A stretch of 9,240 bases of DNA from an uncultured beta proteobacterium (GCA_903927495.1 CAIYNH010000059.1:1-9240); one strand, 5' to 3'. Numbered from the stretch's first letter, positions 1 to 7,911 are shown. Numbers and translations are program-made. The notes: generated by a model not told the origin, from the letters alone.

Positions 1-1
1 A

Positions 2-277
2 ATTGAGTCCGTAGTACAACGGAATATTCCACTAATTAGCCAGTGCGCTGTTTTTGGCAGACCTAACGAGGCTATCGAAGAAGAGATTGTCATGGTCTAT
101 TCTGCTCGCAACGAAATCAGTGACAAGGAAATCCTGTTTGAATTAAAACAGCACCTTGCCTCCTATATGCTGCCAAGTCGTATTATCTTCATGAAGTCCC
201 TACCCTTGGTGCAATCGGACAAGAGCATGGTGGACAAACAGTCGTTGATTGCAGAGTTGGTGGGCGTTGTTGAATAA
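2..277 (+). CDS. AMP-forming adenylating enzyme (acyl-CoA/D-alanine ligase-like), C-terminal end, 5' partial
   Basis: Only the last 91 residues are visible; the frame is open to the left edge. They resemble the mobile C-terminal subdomain of the ANL superfamily (acyl-CoA synthetases, NRPS adenylation domains, DltA-like ligases). The fragment opens with an IESVV..IPLISQCAVFG stretch, then an EEEIVMVYSA strand, a helix ending in HLASYMLPSRI, and SLPLVQSDKSMVDKQSL, which corresponds to the family's 'LPxTxxGKxxRxxL' tail. The usual Gly before the catalytic Lys is Asp here (SDK), and the tail appears to carry a small insertion. The enzyme would activate a carboxylic acid as an acyl-adenylate; the substrate cannot be read from this fragment. 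Base composition is more AT-rich than the signalling genes downstream, so it probably belongs to another transcription unit and perhaps to a transferred segment. Confident of the superfamily, not of the activity. Confidence 0.7.
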   Translation: MESVVQRNIPLISQCAVFGRPNEAIEEEIVMVYSARNEISDKEILFELKQHLASYMLPSRIIFMKSLPLVQSDKSMVDKQSLIAELVGVVE

Positions 278-287
278 ATTCGAATTT
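276..287. repeat. 12-bp perfect palindrome at the stop codon
   Basis: AAATTCGAATTT is its own reverse complement and overlaps the TAA stop (275-277) of the upstream partial gene. It has no loop and no following T-run, so it is not an intrinsic terminator. It could be a protein-binding site or chance. Confidence 0.35.
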
Positions 288-537
288 GGCTTGCCTCGCT
301 CCAGTACCCCCGGGTTCGACAGCCCAGCACCCCCCGTTACCTAGATCTCCAGTGAAATCAACGGTGTTGACCTCCAAAATTCTATTCTCGTAGACATCCA
401 GCTGGAATGTCTGAAATGGCTTCATGTTGGCCCAATTTGCGGGAAGAAAACTAGCCCGCTTTGAACCTCAGGACGTAAACTCGAGCCACTGCTGCAAGGT
501 TACTGATAACCAATTGGACCTGCGGCAAGAGGTCACC
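278..537. other. Gene-poor leader upstream of the signalling operon
   Basis: This 260-base stretch separates the adenylating-enzyme tail from the CheB-CheR gene and must hold the operon promoter unless transcription reads in from upstream. I could not settle on a promoter: TTGACC at 367-372 followed after 18 nt by TAGACA at 391-396 is only a weak sigma-70-like pair. The CheB-CheR frame is open back to an ATG at 424, but the 38 extra codons do not match the family. A minus-strand frame (425 down to 189) overlaps this region and the upstream gene. Its first 30 or so residues look protein-like, but it lacks a ribosome-binding site and lies antisense to a better-supported gene. Confidence 0.6.
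527..532 (+). promoter_or_regulatory. Ribosome-binding site fixing the CheB-CheR start
   Basis: AAGAGG lies 5 nt before the ATG at 538. The alternative in-frame ATG at 424 has no comparable site. This and the onset of family similarity only after residue 30 favour the start at 538. Confidence 0.7.
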
Positions 538-3500
538 ATGAAAAAAAATTCGCTAAGCGGGCAAATCACCCATGCAATTATGAATGTTGTGAAGGGCGAG
601 AGTGCATCTGCCGATGGCATGGACGCAAATCCCACCACGTTCCCGATTGTCGGCATCGGTGCCTCGGCCGGTGGTTTGGCGGCCTTTGAGGCCTTCTTCT
701 CCGGCATGCCCACTGACCAGGATCCGGGCATGGCCTTTGTGCTGGTGCAGCACCTGGCACCCGACCACAAAAGCATTCTCAGTGATCTGATTCGCCGCTA
801 CACCCGCATGCAGGTGTTCGAGGTGGAAGACGGCATGGCGGTAAAAATCAACTGTGCCTACATCATTCCGCCTAACTACGATATGGCCTTTTTGCAAGGC
901 ACGCTGCACCTGTTGGAGCCGGTCGCTCCGCGCGGGCAGCGCCTGCCAATTGACTATTTCTTCCAGTCCCTGGCCGACGATCAGCGCGAGCACGCCATTG
1001 GCATCGTACTCTCGGGCACCGGCAGCGACGGTACCCTGGGCGTGCGCGCCATCAAGGATGCCGGCGGTATGGTGATGGCACAAAACACTGCTTCCAGCGA
1101 GTTTGACGGCATGCCGCGCAACGCCATTGCCACTGGCCTGGTGGACTACCAGTTGCCACCGGCCGAAATGCCCACGCAACTGATGACTTACGCTGCCCAT
1201 GCCTTTGGCAAGCTGCCGCGCACGATTCTGCCAGTCACTCCAAAGACCGAGGGTGCGCTGAAAAAGATTTTTGTATTGCTGCGGGCTCAGACCGGTCACG
1301 ATTTTTCGCAGTACAAACCAAGCACCATTTACCGACGCATCGAGCGGCGCATGGCGGTGCACCAGATAGAAACCATCGACGCGTATGTCAAATACTTGCA
1401 ACAAACGCCGCCTGAGGTAGAAGCCCTTTTTCGGGACCTGCTGATTGGTGTGACCAACTTCTTTCGCGACCCCGAGGCTTTTCAGGTGCTTGAAAAGCAC
1501 GTCATTCCCAAGCTGTTTGCAGCCAAGGCAGCCGGCAGCACCGTTCGGGTCTGGTCCGCCGGTTGCTCCACCGGGGAAGAAGCCTTTTCGCTGGCCATTT
1601 TGCTGTTTGAGCGCATGGAGGCCCTCAAGCAAAGCTACACCGTGCAGGTGTTTGCCACCGACATTGACAGCCGCGCCATTACCAGTGCCCGCATCGGCCT
1701 GTTCCCGGCCAGCATTGCCGCCGACCTCAGCCCCGAGCGGCTGGCACGTTTTTTTACGCTTGAACCCGGGGGCCTGGCCTACCGCATTCACAAGGGCATT
1801 CGCGACCTGCTGGTGTTCTCTGAGCAAGACCTGATCAAAGACCCCCCGTTTTCCAAGCTCGACCTCAACAGTTGCCGCAACCTGCTGATTTATCTAGACA
1901 GTAATCTGCAAAAGAAGCTGATCCCGCTGTTTCACTACGCGCTCAACCCCGCAGGCATGCTGTTTTTGGGCAGCTCTGAAGGGGTGGGCGAATTTGACAG
2001 CCTGTTTACCGTGCTGGATCGCAAGGCCAAGCTGTACCAGCGCAAAGAAGACCTGCTGGGCGTGCAGCGCAGCGCATTGAGTCGTTTTATGGCACCCGTA
2101 AAGGCCGTCGACCAGTCGCTGCCCGCTCGCGGGTCGCAGAAAACAGCTTATCCCACCAAACTGCCACTGCGCGAGCTGATGGAACAGGCGCTGCTGCGTT
2201 ACATTGCTCCGGCCAGTGCGCTGGTCAATGCGGGCGGCGACATCGTCTACTTGCACGGACGCACCGGCACGTACCTAGAGCCAACGGCCGGTGAGGCAGG
2301 CATTCAGAACATCATGAAAATGGCACGAGAAGGCCTGCGCCCAAGCTTAAGCACGGCGCTGCACCATGCCGTGACCACGCAAACCACCAGCTTTGCCCCC
2401 AACATCCGCGTCAAGACCAATGGGCACTACACCCAAGTCAACATCAGCGTGCACCCGGTCGCCACCGCTACGCCGGGCACCCCAGACGCCCCGCTGTACT
2501 TGGTGATGCTGGAAGAAGCGCCCGAGCCCACCGAAGTTGCCATGGCAGCAGCGACTGCGCGCGGCGCAGGCATAGCCCCTGACACCCAGGCCCGCATTCA
2601 GGCACTGACACAAGAACTGCGTGCCAAAGACGAGTATTTGCAAAGCACCCACGAAGAGCTGGAAAGCTCCAACGAAGAGCTTAAATCCAGCAACGAAGAA
2701 ATGCAGTCGGTCAACGAAGAACTGCAATCCACCAATGAAGAGTTAGAGACTTCCAAGGAGGAGCTGCAATCGGTCAACGAAGAGTTGGCCACCGTCAACA
2801 CCGAGCTGCAAACCAAGGTCATCGATTTGTCGCGTGCCAATAACGACATGAACAACCTGCTGGCCGGCACCGGCGTGGGCACGGTGTTTGTGGACTTCCA
2901 GCTGCGCATCCTGCGCTTTACCCCGGCCGCCAGCAGCATCATTAACCTGATTTTGTCGGATGTGGGCCGCCCGGTGGCGCACATTGTCTCGAACCTGGTG
3001 GGCTACACTGACCTGGTGACCGACATCAAGGCGGTGCTCAATACCCTAGTGCCGATTGAGCGCGAAGTGCAGACCCCGGAAGGCCAGTGGTACACCCTGC
3101 GCATCCAGCCCTACCGCACGCTCGACAACGTGATCGAGGGTGCGGTGATCTCGTTTGTGGTCATTACCGAGATGGTCAAGACACGCGAGGCGCTGCACAA
3201 AACCAATGACCTGCTGCGCCTGGCCGTGGTCGTGCGTGATGCGCATGATGCCATCACCGTACAAGACCTTAACGGTAAAACCCTCGCCTGGAACCCTGGC
3301 GCAGTGCGTTTGTATGGCTGGACCGAGGCGCAAGCACTGCAAATGAACGTGCGCGAGCGCACTCCCGACGCTTTTCGTGAAGGCGACCTGAGCACCCTGG
3401 CCAGCCTGAGCCGCAGTGAGGTCTTGCAGCCCTACCTCACCCAGCGCCTAACTTCCAAGGGCGCGGTGCTGGAGGTGTCCATCATCGCCACCGCCTTGCT

Positions 3501-3579
3501 CGACAACACTGGCAAGATGTACGCCATCGCCACCACCGAGCGCGCCAAGGTAGGGGATTCATCGCAAGAGTCCACATGA
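538..3579 (+). CDS. CheB-CheR-PAS fusion protein (methylesterase / methyltransferase / PAS sensor)
   Basis: A 1013-residue soluble protein joining both chemoreceptor-modifying activities. Residues 35-222 are a CheB methylesterase core with the full triad: Ser43 in GIGASAGG, His72 in VQHLAPDH and Asp164 in SGTGSDGT. Residues 239-505 are a CheR methyltransferase: an N-terminal helical part with YKPSTIYRRIERRM, the SAM-binding GCSTGEE (342-348), the acidic FATDID strand, and NLLIYL near 448. A PAS-like segment follows (about 546-660), then a heptad-repeat coiled coil (about 685-772) and two PAS domains (about 770-877 and 888-1002), where the protein ends. There is no CheB receiver domain and no kinase domain, whereas many relatives continue into a histidine kinase. 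By family knowledge it would add and remove methyl groups on receptor glutamates; no chemoreceptor gene is in view, so the substrate is unknown. First gene of the operon; its TGA overlaps the next ATG. Confidence 0.93.
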   Translation: MKKNSLSGQITHAIMNVVKGESASADGMDANPTTFPIVGIGASAGGLAAFEAFFSGMPTDQDPGMAFVLVQHLAPDHKSILSDLIRRYTRMQVFEVEDGMAVKINCAYIIPPNYDMAFLQGTLHLLEPVAPRGQRLPIDYFFQSLADDQREHAIGIVLSGTGSDGTLGVRAIKDAGGMVMAQNTASSEFDGMPRNAIATGLVDYQLPPAEMPTQLMTYAAHAFGKLPRTILPVTPKTEGALKKIFVLLRAQTGHDFSQYKPSTIYRRIERRMAVHQIETIDAYVKYLQQTPPEVEALFRDLLIGVTNFFRDPEAFQVLEKHVIPKLFAAKAAGSTVRVWSAGCSTGEEAFSLAILLFERMEALKQSYTVQVFATDIDSRAITSARIGLFPASIAADLSPERLARFFTLEPGGLAYRIHKGIRDLLVFSEQDLIKDPPFSKLDLNSCRNLLIYLDSNLQKKLIPLFHYALNPAGMLFLGSSEGVGEFDSLFTVLDRKAKLYQRKEDLLGVQRSALSRFMAPVKAVDQSLPARGSQKTAYPTKLPLRELMEQALLRYIAPASALVNAGGDIVYLHGRTGTYLEPTAGEAGIQNIMKMAREGLRPSLSTALHHAVTTQTTSFAPNIRVKTNGHYTQVNISVHPVATATPGTPDAPLYLVMLEEAPEPTEVAMAAATARGAGIAPDTQARIQALTQELRAKDEYLQSTHEELESSNEELKSSNEEMQSVNEELQSTNEELETSKEELQSVNEELATVNTELQTKVIDLSRANNDMNNLLAGTGVGTVFVDFQLRILRFTPAASSIINLILSDVGRPVAHIVSNLVGYTDLVTDIKAVLNTLVPIEREVQTPEGQWYTLRIQPYRTLDNVIEGAVISFVVITEMVKTREALHKTNDLLRLAVVVRDAHDAITVQDLNGKTLAWNPGAVRLYGWTEAQALQMNVRERTPDAFREGDLSTLASLSRSEVLQPYLTQRLTSKGAVLEVSIIATALLDNTGKMYAIATTERAKVGDSSQEST
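2638..2820 (+). repeat. 21-bp degenerate tandem repeat encoding an 8.7-unit heptad coiled coil
   Basis: Within the CheB-CheR fusion the protein repeats every seven residues with pattern L-x-S-x-N-E-E: LQSTHEE, LESSNEE, LKSSNEE, MQSVNEE, LQSTNEE, LETSKEE, LQSVNEE, LATVNTE and a final LQTKV. The DNA shows the matching 21-bp period with recurring aacgaagag blocks. The first position of each unit is always Leu or Met, as in a parallel signalling helix that carries a signal between the enzymatic half and the PAS domains. Confidence 0.9.
3566..3570 (+). promoter_or_regulatory. Ribosome-binding site for the GGDEF-EAL gene
   Basis: AAGAG lies 5 nt before the ATG at 3576, inside the end of the CheB-CheR gene. 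Spacing matches the site in front of the first gene. With the ATGA stop-start overlap it suggests coupled translation. Confidence 0.6.
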
Positions 3580-5888
3580 GCGTCCACCCCAGTCCACCGT
3601 CAGACCCTGTCCCGGCCAAGCCAGACAGCCTGGCGCTGAGGCGTCGCGCCGAGGCACTTGCGCAGCACTATGTGGCGGGCACGTCCAGAGACGACAAGTA
3701 CCTGAGCAGCGAATTGTTGCAAAAAACGCTCGTTGAGTTGCGCGTGCACCAGATCGAGCTGGAGATGCAAAACGAAGAGTTGCTCCTGGCCAAGGACGCG
3801 CTGGATGTCTCCCTTGCCCGTTATGTGGAACTGTACGACCTGGCCCCGGTAGGCTATTGCAGCGTGAATGAAGCCGGGCTGCTGGTACAAACCAACCTGA
3901 CCCTGGCCACCCTGCTGGGTGTGACGCGCAGCGCGCTCGCCAAGCAGCCCCGGTTTACAAAATTTGTCTTTCAACTCGACCAAGAGTGCTGGTACCGGCA
4001 TCACAAACTGCTGCTCGAGGGTGACGCAGCTCAAGTTTGTGAGTTGCGCTTGCGCCAGGCCAATGCAGTCGAGGGCGGTATTGGCACCTCGGTATGGGTA
4101 CAGTTGGCCAGCACGGTGGCGTTGGATGATGCCGGAAAGTGGGTGCAGCACATTGCCGTCAGCAACATCAGCACGCGCAAACAAGCTGAGGCCAAACTCG
4201 AGCTTGCCGCCAGTGTCTTTGGCCATGCCCGCGAGGGCATTTTGATCACCGATGCCAGCGGTATCGTGGTTCAAGTGAACGATGCCTTTACCCGCATCAC
4301 GGGCTACAGCAGGGACGAAGCCATTGGCCAGAACCCCCGCTTTCTCAGCGCCGGACGGCAAGACCAGAATTTCTATTCCGCCATGTGGCGCGACTTGACC
4401 GAACAGGGCCACTGGAGCGGTGAAATCTGGAACCGGCGCAAGAACGGCGAGGTCTTCGCCGAACTGCGCACGATCAGCAACGTGCGCGATGTACTTGGTA
4501 CCACTCAGCAGTATGTAGCGCTGTTCACCGACATCACTGCTGTGAAGGCGCACCAAAGTCAGTTGGAATACATCGCCCACTTTGATGCCTTGACCAATTT
4601 GCCAAACCGCTTGCTACTCGCCGATCGGCTGCAACAGGGCATGGCCCAAGCTCAGCGGCGTGACCAACGGGTGGCCGTGGTCTACCTGGATCTGGATGGC
4701 TTCAAGGCCGTCAATGACCGCCATGGGCATGAGGTAGGCGACCAGTTCCTGATGGCCGTGGCCACCGCCATGAAAACCGCCCTGCGAGAAGGTGACACGC
4801 TAGCACGCATAGGCGGCGACGAGTTTGTGGCCGTGCTGATCGACCTGGAAGGCAGCGCCAGTTGCGTGCCCTTGCTGACCCGGCTCTTGGACGGTGCTGC
4901 TGCGCCGGTGCATTTGGGCGAGCTGGTGCTGCAGGGTTCAGCCAGTGTCGGGGTGACCTTCTATCCGCAGGCCCAGCACATTGAAGCCGAACAGCTCGTG
5001 CGGCAGGCCGACCAGGCCATGTACCAGGCCAAGCTGGCCGGCAAGAACCGCTATCACGTCTTTGATGCCGTGCTGGACAGCAGCATCCGCGGCCACCACG
5101 AAAGCCTGGCGCGTATTCGATTGGCGCTGGAACGAGGCGAGTTCGTGCTGCACTACCAGCCCAAGGTGAATATGCGCAGCGGCAAAATCATCGGAGCCGA
5201 GGCCCTCATTCGTTGGCAGCATCCAGAACAAGGGCTGTTGGCTCCGGCCGAGTTTTTACCGGTGATCGAAGATCATCCGCTGGCCATTGCCGTGGGCGAG
5301 TGGGTGATCAGCAGCGCCCTGAGCCAAATCGTGATCTGGCACAGCGCTGGACTGAACCTGCCAGTCAGCGTCAATATCGGTGCACGCCAGTTGCAGCAAA
5401 GGAACTTTGTGGAGCGATTACAAGCCGTTCTGGCTGCGAACCCACAGGTCAATCCGGCCAACCTGGAGCTCGAAATGCTGGAGACCAGTGCACTAGAAGA
5501 CATTGAACAAGTGTCCCAAGTGATTGAAGCCTGTGCGCGGATGGCCGTCAAGTTTGCGCTGGACGACTTTGGCACCGGCTACTCATCGCTCACCTACCTT
5601 AAACGTCTGCCGGTGGCGATGCTCAAGATTGACCAGAGTTTTATCTGCGACATGCTCGATGACTCCGACGATCTGGCCATTTTGCAAGGCGTGATTGGCC
5701 TGGCAGCAGCCTTCAAGTGCCAGGTGATTGCCGAAGGTGTGGAAACCGTAGCGCACGGCACCGCACTGCTGCACTTGGGCTGCGAGCTGGCCCAGGGTTA
5801 CGGCATTGCCAGACCCATGCCAGCCGACCAGGTACCCGCCTGGGCCACCACCTGGAAGCCCGATGCCGCCTGGTGTGCGTTACGGTGA
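3576..5888 (+). CDS. PAS-PAS-GGDEF-EAL cyclic-di-GMP synthase/phosphodiesterase
   Basis: A 770-residue protein with no obvious membrane segment. After a helical lead with RVHQIELEMQNEEL (about 46-75) come two PAS domains (about 78-202 and 208-322). The GGDEF domain (about 330-497) has an intact active-site GGDEF at 413-417 and an RxxD inhibitory site, R404-E-G-D407, exactly five residues before it. The EAL domain (about 510-755) keeps EAL at 542-544, Asn600 (VSVN), Glu633, the DDFGTGYSS loop (Asp663/Asp664), Lys684 (LKID), Glu720 (IAEGVET) and Gln740 (QGY). No catalytic residue is missing, so both GTP cyclisation to c-di-GMP and its hydrolysis to pGpG are possible; the net direction is presumably set by the PAS input. 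The second PAS has Pro where LOV photoreceptors have the flavin-binding Cys (GQNPRFL), so it is not a LOV domain. The gene overlaps the preceding one by 4 nt and ends 28 nt before the kinase start. Confidence 0.95.
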   Translation: MSVHPSPPSDPVPAKPDSLALRRRAEALAQHYVAGTSRDDKYLSSELLQKTLVELRVHQIELEMQNEELLLAKDALDVSLARYVELYDLAPVGYCSVNEAGLLVQTNLTLATLLGVTRSALAKQPRFTKFVFQLDQECWYRHHKLLLEGDAAQVCELRLRQANAVEGGIGTSVWVQLASTVALDDAGKWVQHIAVSNISTRKQAEAKLELAASVFGHAREGILITDASGIVVQVNDAFTRITGYSRDEAIGQNPRFLSAGRQDQNFYSAMWRDLTEQGHWSGEIWNRRKNGEVFAELRTISNVRDVLGTTQQYVALFTDITAVKAHQSQLEYIAHFDALTNLPNRLLLADRLQQGMAQAQRRDQRVAVVYLDLDGFKAVNDRHGHEVGDQFLMAVATAMKTALREGDTLARIGGDEFVAVLIDLEGSASCVPLLTRLLDGAAAPVHLGELVLQGSASVGVTFYPQAQHIEAEQLVRQADQAMYQAKLAGKNRYHVFDAVLDSSIRGHHESLARIRLALERGEFVLHYQPKVNMRSGKIIGAEALIRWQHPEQGLLAPAEFLPVIEDHPLAIAVGEWVISSALSQIVIWHSAGLNLPVSVNIGARQLQQRNFVERLQAVLAANPQVNPANLELEMLETSALEDIEQVSQVIEACARMAVKFALDDFGTGYSSLTYLKRLPVAMLKIDQSFICDMLDDSDDLAILQGVIGLAAAFKCQVIAEGVETVAHGTALLHLGCELAQGYGIARPMPADQVPAWATTWKPDAAWCALR

Positions 5889-5916
5889 ACCATGTGCTGC
5901 ACCCCGGACTGCACCC

Positions 5917-7911
5917 ATGAGCGATGCCGCTGACCAGTCGCCGCAAGCCATGAGCGAAGTGCTGGAAGACCTGCATTTGCACCAGATTGAGCTGGAGCTG
6001 CAAAACCACGAGCTGCGCCGCACCCACGCGGAACTCGAAGCTGCACAGGAACGTTACTTCGACTTTTACAACCTGGCACCCGTGGGCTACCTTACCGTTA
6101 GCGAGCAGGCGCTGATCCTGAAGGCCAACCTTACCGCTGCGACCCTGCTGGGCCCGCCACGCTCGTTGCTCATTGGCAAGGCGCTGCCCGCCTTCATGCC
6201 CAGCCCCGATGCCGACCGCTACTACCTGCTAGGCAAGCAGGCATTCGCCAGCGGTAGCGCGCAGTCATGCGAACTGCGTTTGGTCAAAGCTGGCGAAGCT
6301 GAGGCTTGGATCAGCCTGCAAGCCATTGCCGCAACCGGAGACGATGGCGCACCCGCGCTGCGGATTGTGCTGAGCGACATCACTGCACGCAAGCATGCCG
6401 AAGCACTGGCATTGGCCAACGAGCAATTCCGAAATGCCATTTTGGACTCGGTACCCTCGCAAATCGCAGTTTTGAACCAGGCCGGCACCATCGTGGCGGT
6501 CAACGAGGCCTGGCGAAAGTTTGCGCTGGACAATGGCGCGCCACCCGCCAACACGCACATTGGAGTCAATTATCTGGACCTATGCCGGGCTGCAAGTGGC
6601 AGCCCTTCGTCGGACGATGCGGCGCTGGCCAGGGACGGCATCATGCGTGTGATCGACGGCACCGTGCCAATTTTCCAGTTTGTATATCCCTGCCATTCGC
6701 CTACGCAGCACCGCTGGTTTGCCATGGCCGTCACGCCCTTGAATGCAGATAACCATAGCGTAGTGGTGACCCATACCGACATCACCGAATCCAAGCAGGC
6801 AGAGCGCAAATTGGCGCAGTCAGCGAGTTTATTGCAGGAGGCGCAGCGGATTGGCCGTGTTGGCAGTTGGCAGTGGGATGTGGCATCCGGCGCGCTCTAC
6901 TGGTCGGACGTGGTTTACAGTATTTACCGTTACGTGCCGAAGACTTCAATGCCACCCAATTTTGAGGAGCACCAGAAAAGCTATACCCATGAGAGTGCGG
7001 CACGCTTGTTGGAGGCCGTCAAAAAAGCCTTTCAAAGCGGTGAATCGTATGAGATCGAACTGGAGCTGATGGTCGATTCCTCTCGGCCAAAACGGTGGGT
7101 GATGGGCCGGGGTGAAGTCCAGCGCGATGACAGCGGGAAAATTACAGGCCTGCGTGGCACGGTGCAAGACATCACGGAAAACAAGCAACTTCGAGCAGCC
7201 GAGCTCGCCCAGGCGGTGAATGCGGAAATTGCACTGTCGAACCAACAGTTTCGGGCCTTGGTGGCGTTCAACACCACAGCCATGGAAAATGAACGCAAGC
7301 ACATTGCAAGGGAAGTGCATGACGAACTGGGGCAGGTCCTGACGGCCCTGCGCATGGATTTGTCGCTCATGGGGATGCGTTTTGGCCCACTTGACCCGGA
7401 CTTGACTGAAAAAATTGACGTCATGAAAACCTTGCTTGACCGTGCCTTCCAGTGCGTGCGCAATGTGGCAACCAGCCTGCGCCCGATAGCGCTGGACATG
7501 GGTCTGCCCGTCGCGATTGAGAGCCTGTGTACCGAGTTCACCAGGCGCAACTCGATTGCATGTGCATTTAGCACTCAGCATGACTCCATTGCCATGGATG
7601 AAAGCCGAGGCATGGAGGTCTATCGGATTGTGCAGGAGTCACTCACCAACATCAGCCGTTATGCCCAGGCCAGCCAGGTGCTGGTCACGCTGAGTTGCAG
7701 CGGCAATACGCTGGGCGTGGAGGTGCGTGATAACGGCCGGGGTTTTGCGACGGCGCAAGTGTCGCAGGCCAAATCGTTTGGGCTCTTGGGCATGCGCGAG
7801 CGGGCCATTGCCCTGGGCGGGCGCGCAGAAATCATGAGTGCGCCGGGCCAGGGAACCGTGATTGTGGTCAGCGTTCCGATACGCATGGTCAAGCCTGGAG
7901 TAACAACATGA
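5917..7911 (+). CDS. Soluble three-PAS sensor histidine kinase, NarL/DesK (HisKA_3) type
   Basis: A 664-residue kinase with no membrane span. A short coiled coil (LHLHQIELELQNHEL) leads into PAS 1 (about 45-158), PAS 2 (169-291) and PAS 3 (303-423, PAS_3-like with GSWQWD and YWSD). The dimerisation/phosphoacceptor helix follows, with His468 in REVHDELGQ, the signature of kinases that pair with NarL-type regulators. The ATPase domain has the N-box ESLTN (574-578), DNGRGF (605-610) and GLLGMRERA (from 622). It should autophosphorylate and pass phosphate to the regulator encoded directly downstream (4-nt overlap). The start is uncertain: the frame is open back to an ATG at 5806 inside the previous gene, but those 37 residues are proline-rich and unlike the family. 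ATG 5917 clears the previous stop by 28 nt; ATG 5950 is also possible. None has a clear ribosome-binding site. The N-terminal module resembles that of the GGDEF-EAL protein. Confidence 0.93.
   Translation: MSDAADQSPQAMSEVLEDLHLHQIELELQNHELRRTHAELEAAQERYFDFYNLAPVGYLTVSEQALILKANLTAATLLGPPRSLLIGKALPAFMPSPDADRYYLLGKQAFASGSAQSCELRLVKAGEAEAWISLQAIAATGDDGAPALRIVLSDITARKHAEALALANEQFRNAILDSVPSQIAVLNQAGTIVAVNEAWRKFALDNGAPPANTHIGVNYLDLCRAASGSPSSDDAALARDGIMRVIDGTVPIFQFVYPCHSPTQHRWFAMAVTPLNADNHSVVVTHTDITESKQAERKLAQSASLLQEAQRIGRVGSWQWDVASGALYWSDVVYSIYRYVPKTSMPPNFEEHQKSYTHESAARLLEAVKKAFQSGESYEIELELMVDSSRPKRWVMGRGEVQRDDSGKITGLRGTVQDITENKQLRAAELAQAVNAEIALSNQQFRALVAFNTTAMENERKHIAREVHDELGQVLTALRMDLSLMGMRFGPLDPDLTEKIDVMKTLLDRAFQCVRNVATSLRPIALDMGLPVAIESLCTEFTRRNSIACAFSTQHDSIAMDESRGMEVYRIVQESLTNISRYAQASQVLVTLSCSGNTLGVEVRDNGRGFATAQVSQAKSFGLLGMRERAIALGGRAEIMSAPGQGTVIVVSVPIRMVKPGVTT
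7897..7900 (+). promoter_or_regulatory. Ribosome-binding site for the LuxR-type regulator
   Basis: GGAG lies 7 nt before the ATG at 7908, inside the last codons of the kinase gene, and supports that start together with the ATGA overlap. Confidence 0.65.

Noticed and set aside
308..335. GGGTTCGACAGCCC, resembling a tRNA T-arm
   Set aside because: The stem is only three pairs and no acceptor, D or anticodon arms can be built around it.
476..509. TAAA ... CTGATAA, resembling a sigma-28 (flagellar) promoter
   Set aside because: The spacing is about 7 nt too long and the -35 part beyond TAAA does not match.
424..537. N-terminal extension of the CheB-CheR protein from the ATG at 424
   Set aside because: The 38 extra residues show no family similarity and there is no ribosome-binding site, while ATG 538 has AAGAGG at good spacing.
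553..1827. Long minus-strand open frame of 424 codons inside the CheB-CheR gene
   Set aside because: It is antisense to a gene with intact catalytic motifs, and its translation has no recognisable domain. Long antisense frames are common in GC-rich coding DNA.
4200..4550. LOV-type blue-light domain in the second PAS of the GGDEF-EAL protein
   Set aside because: The motif reads GQNPRFL; the flavin-adduct Cys of LOV domains is Pro here.
3600..4580. Minus-strand open frame of 326 codons inside the GGDEF-EAL gene
   Set aside because: It mirrors the PAS-coding sequence and shows no family motif or start signal.
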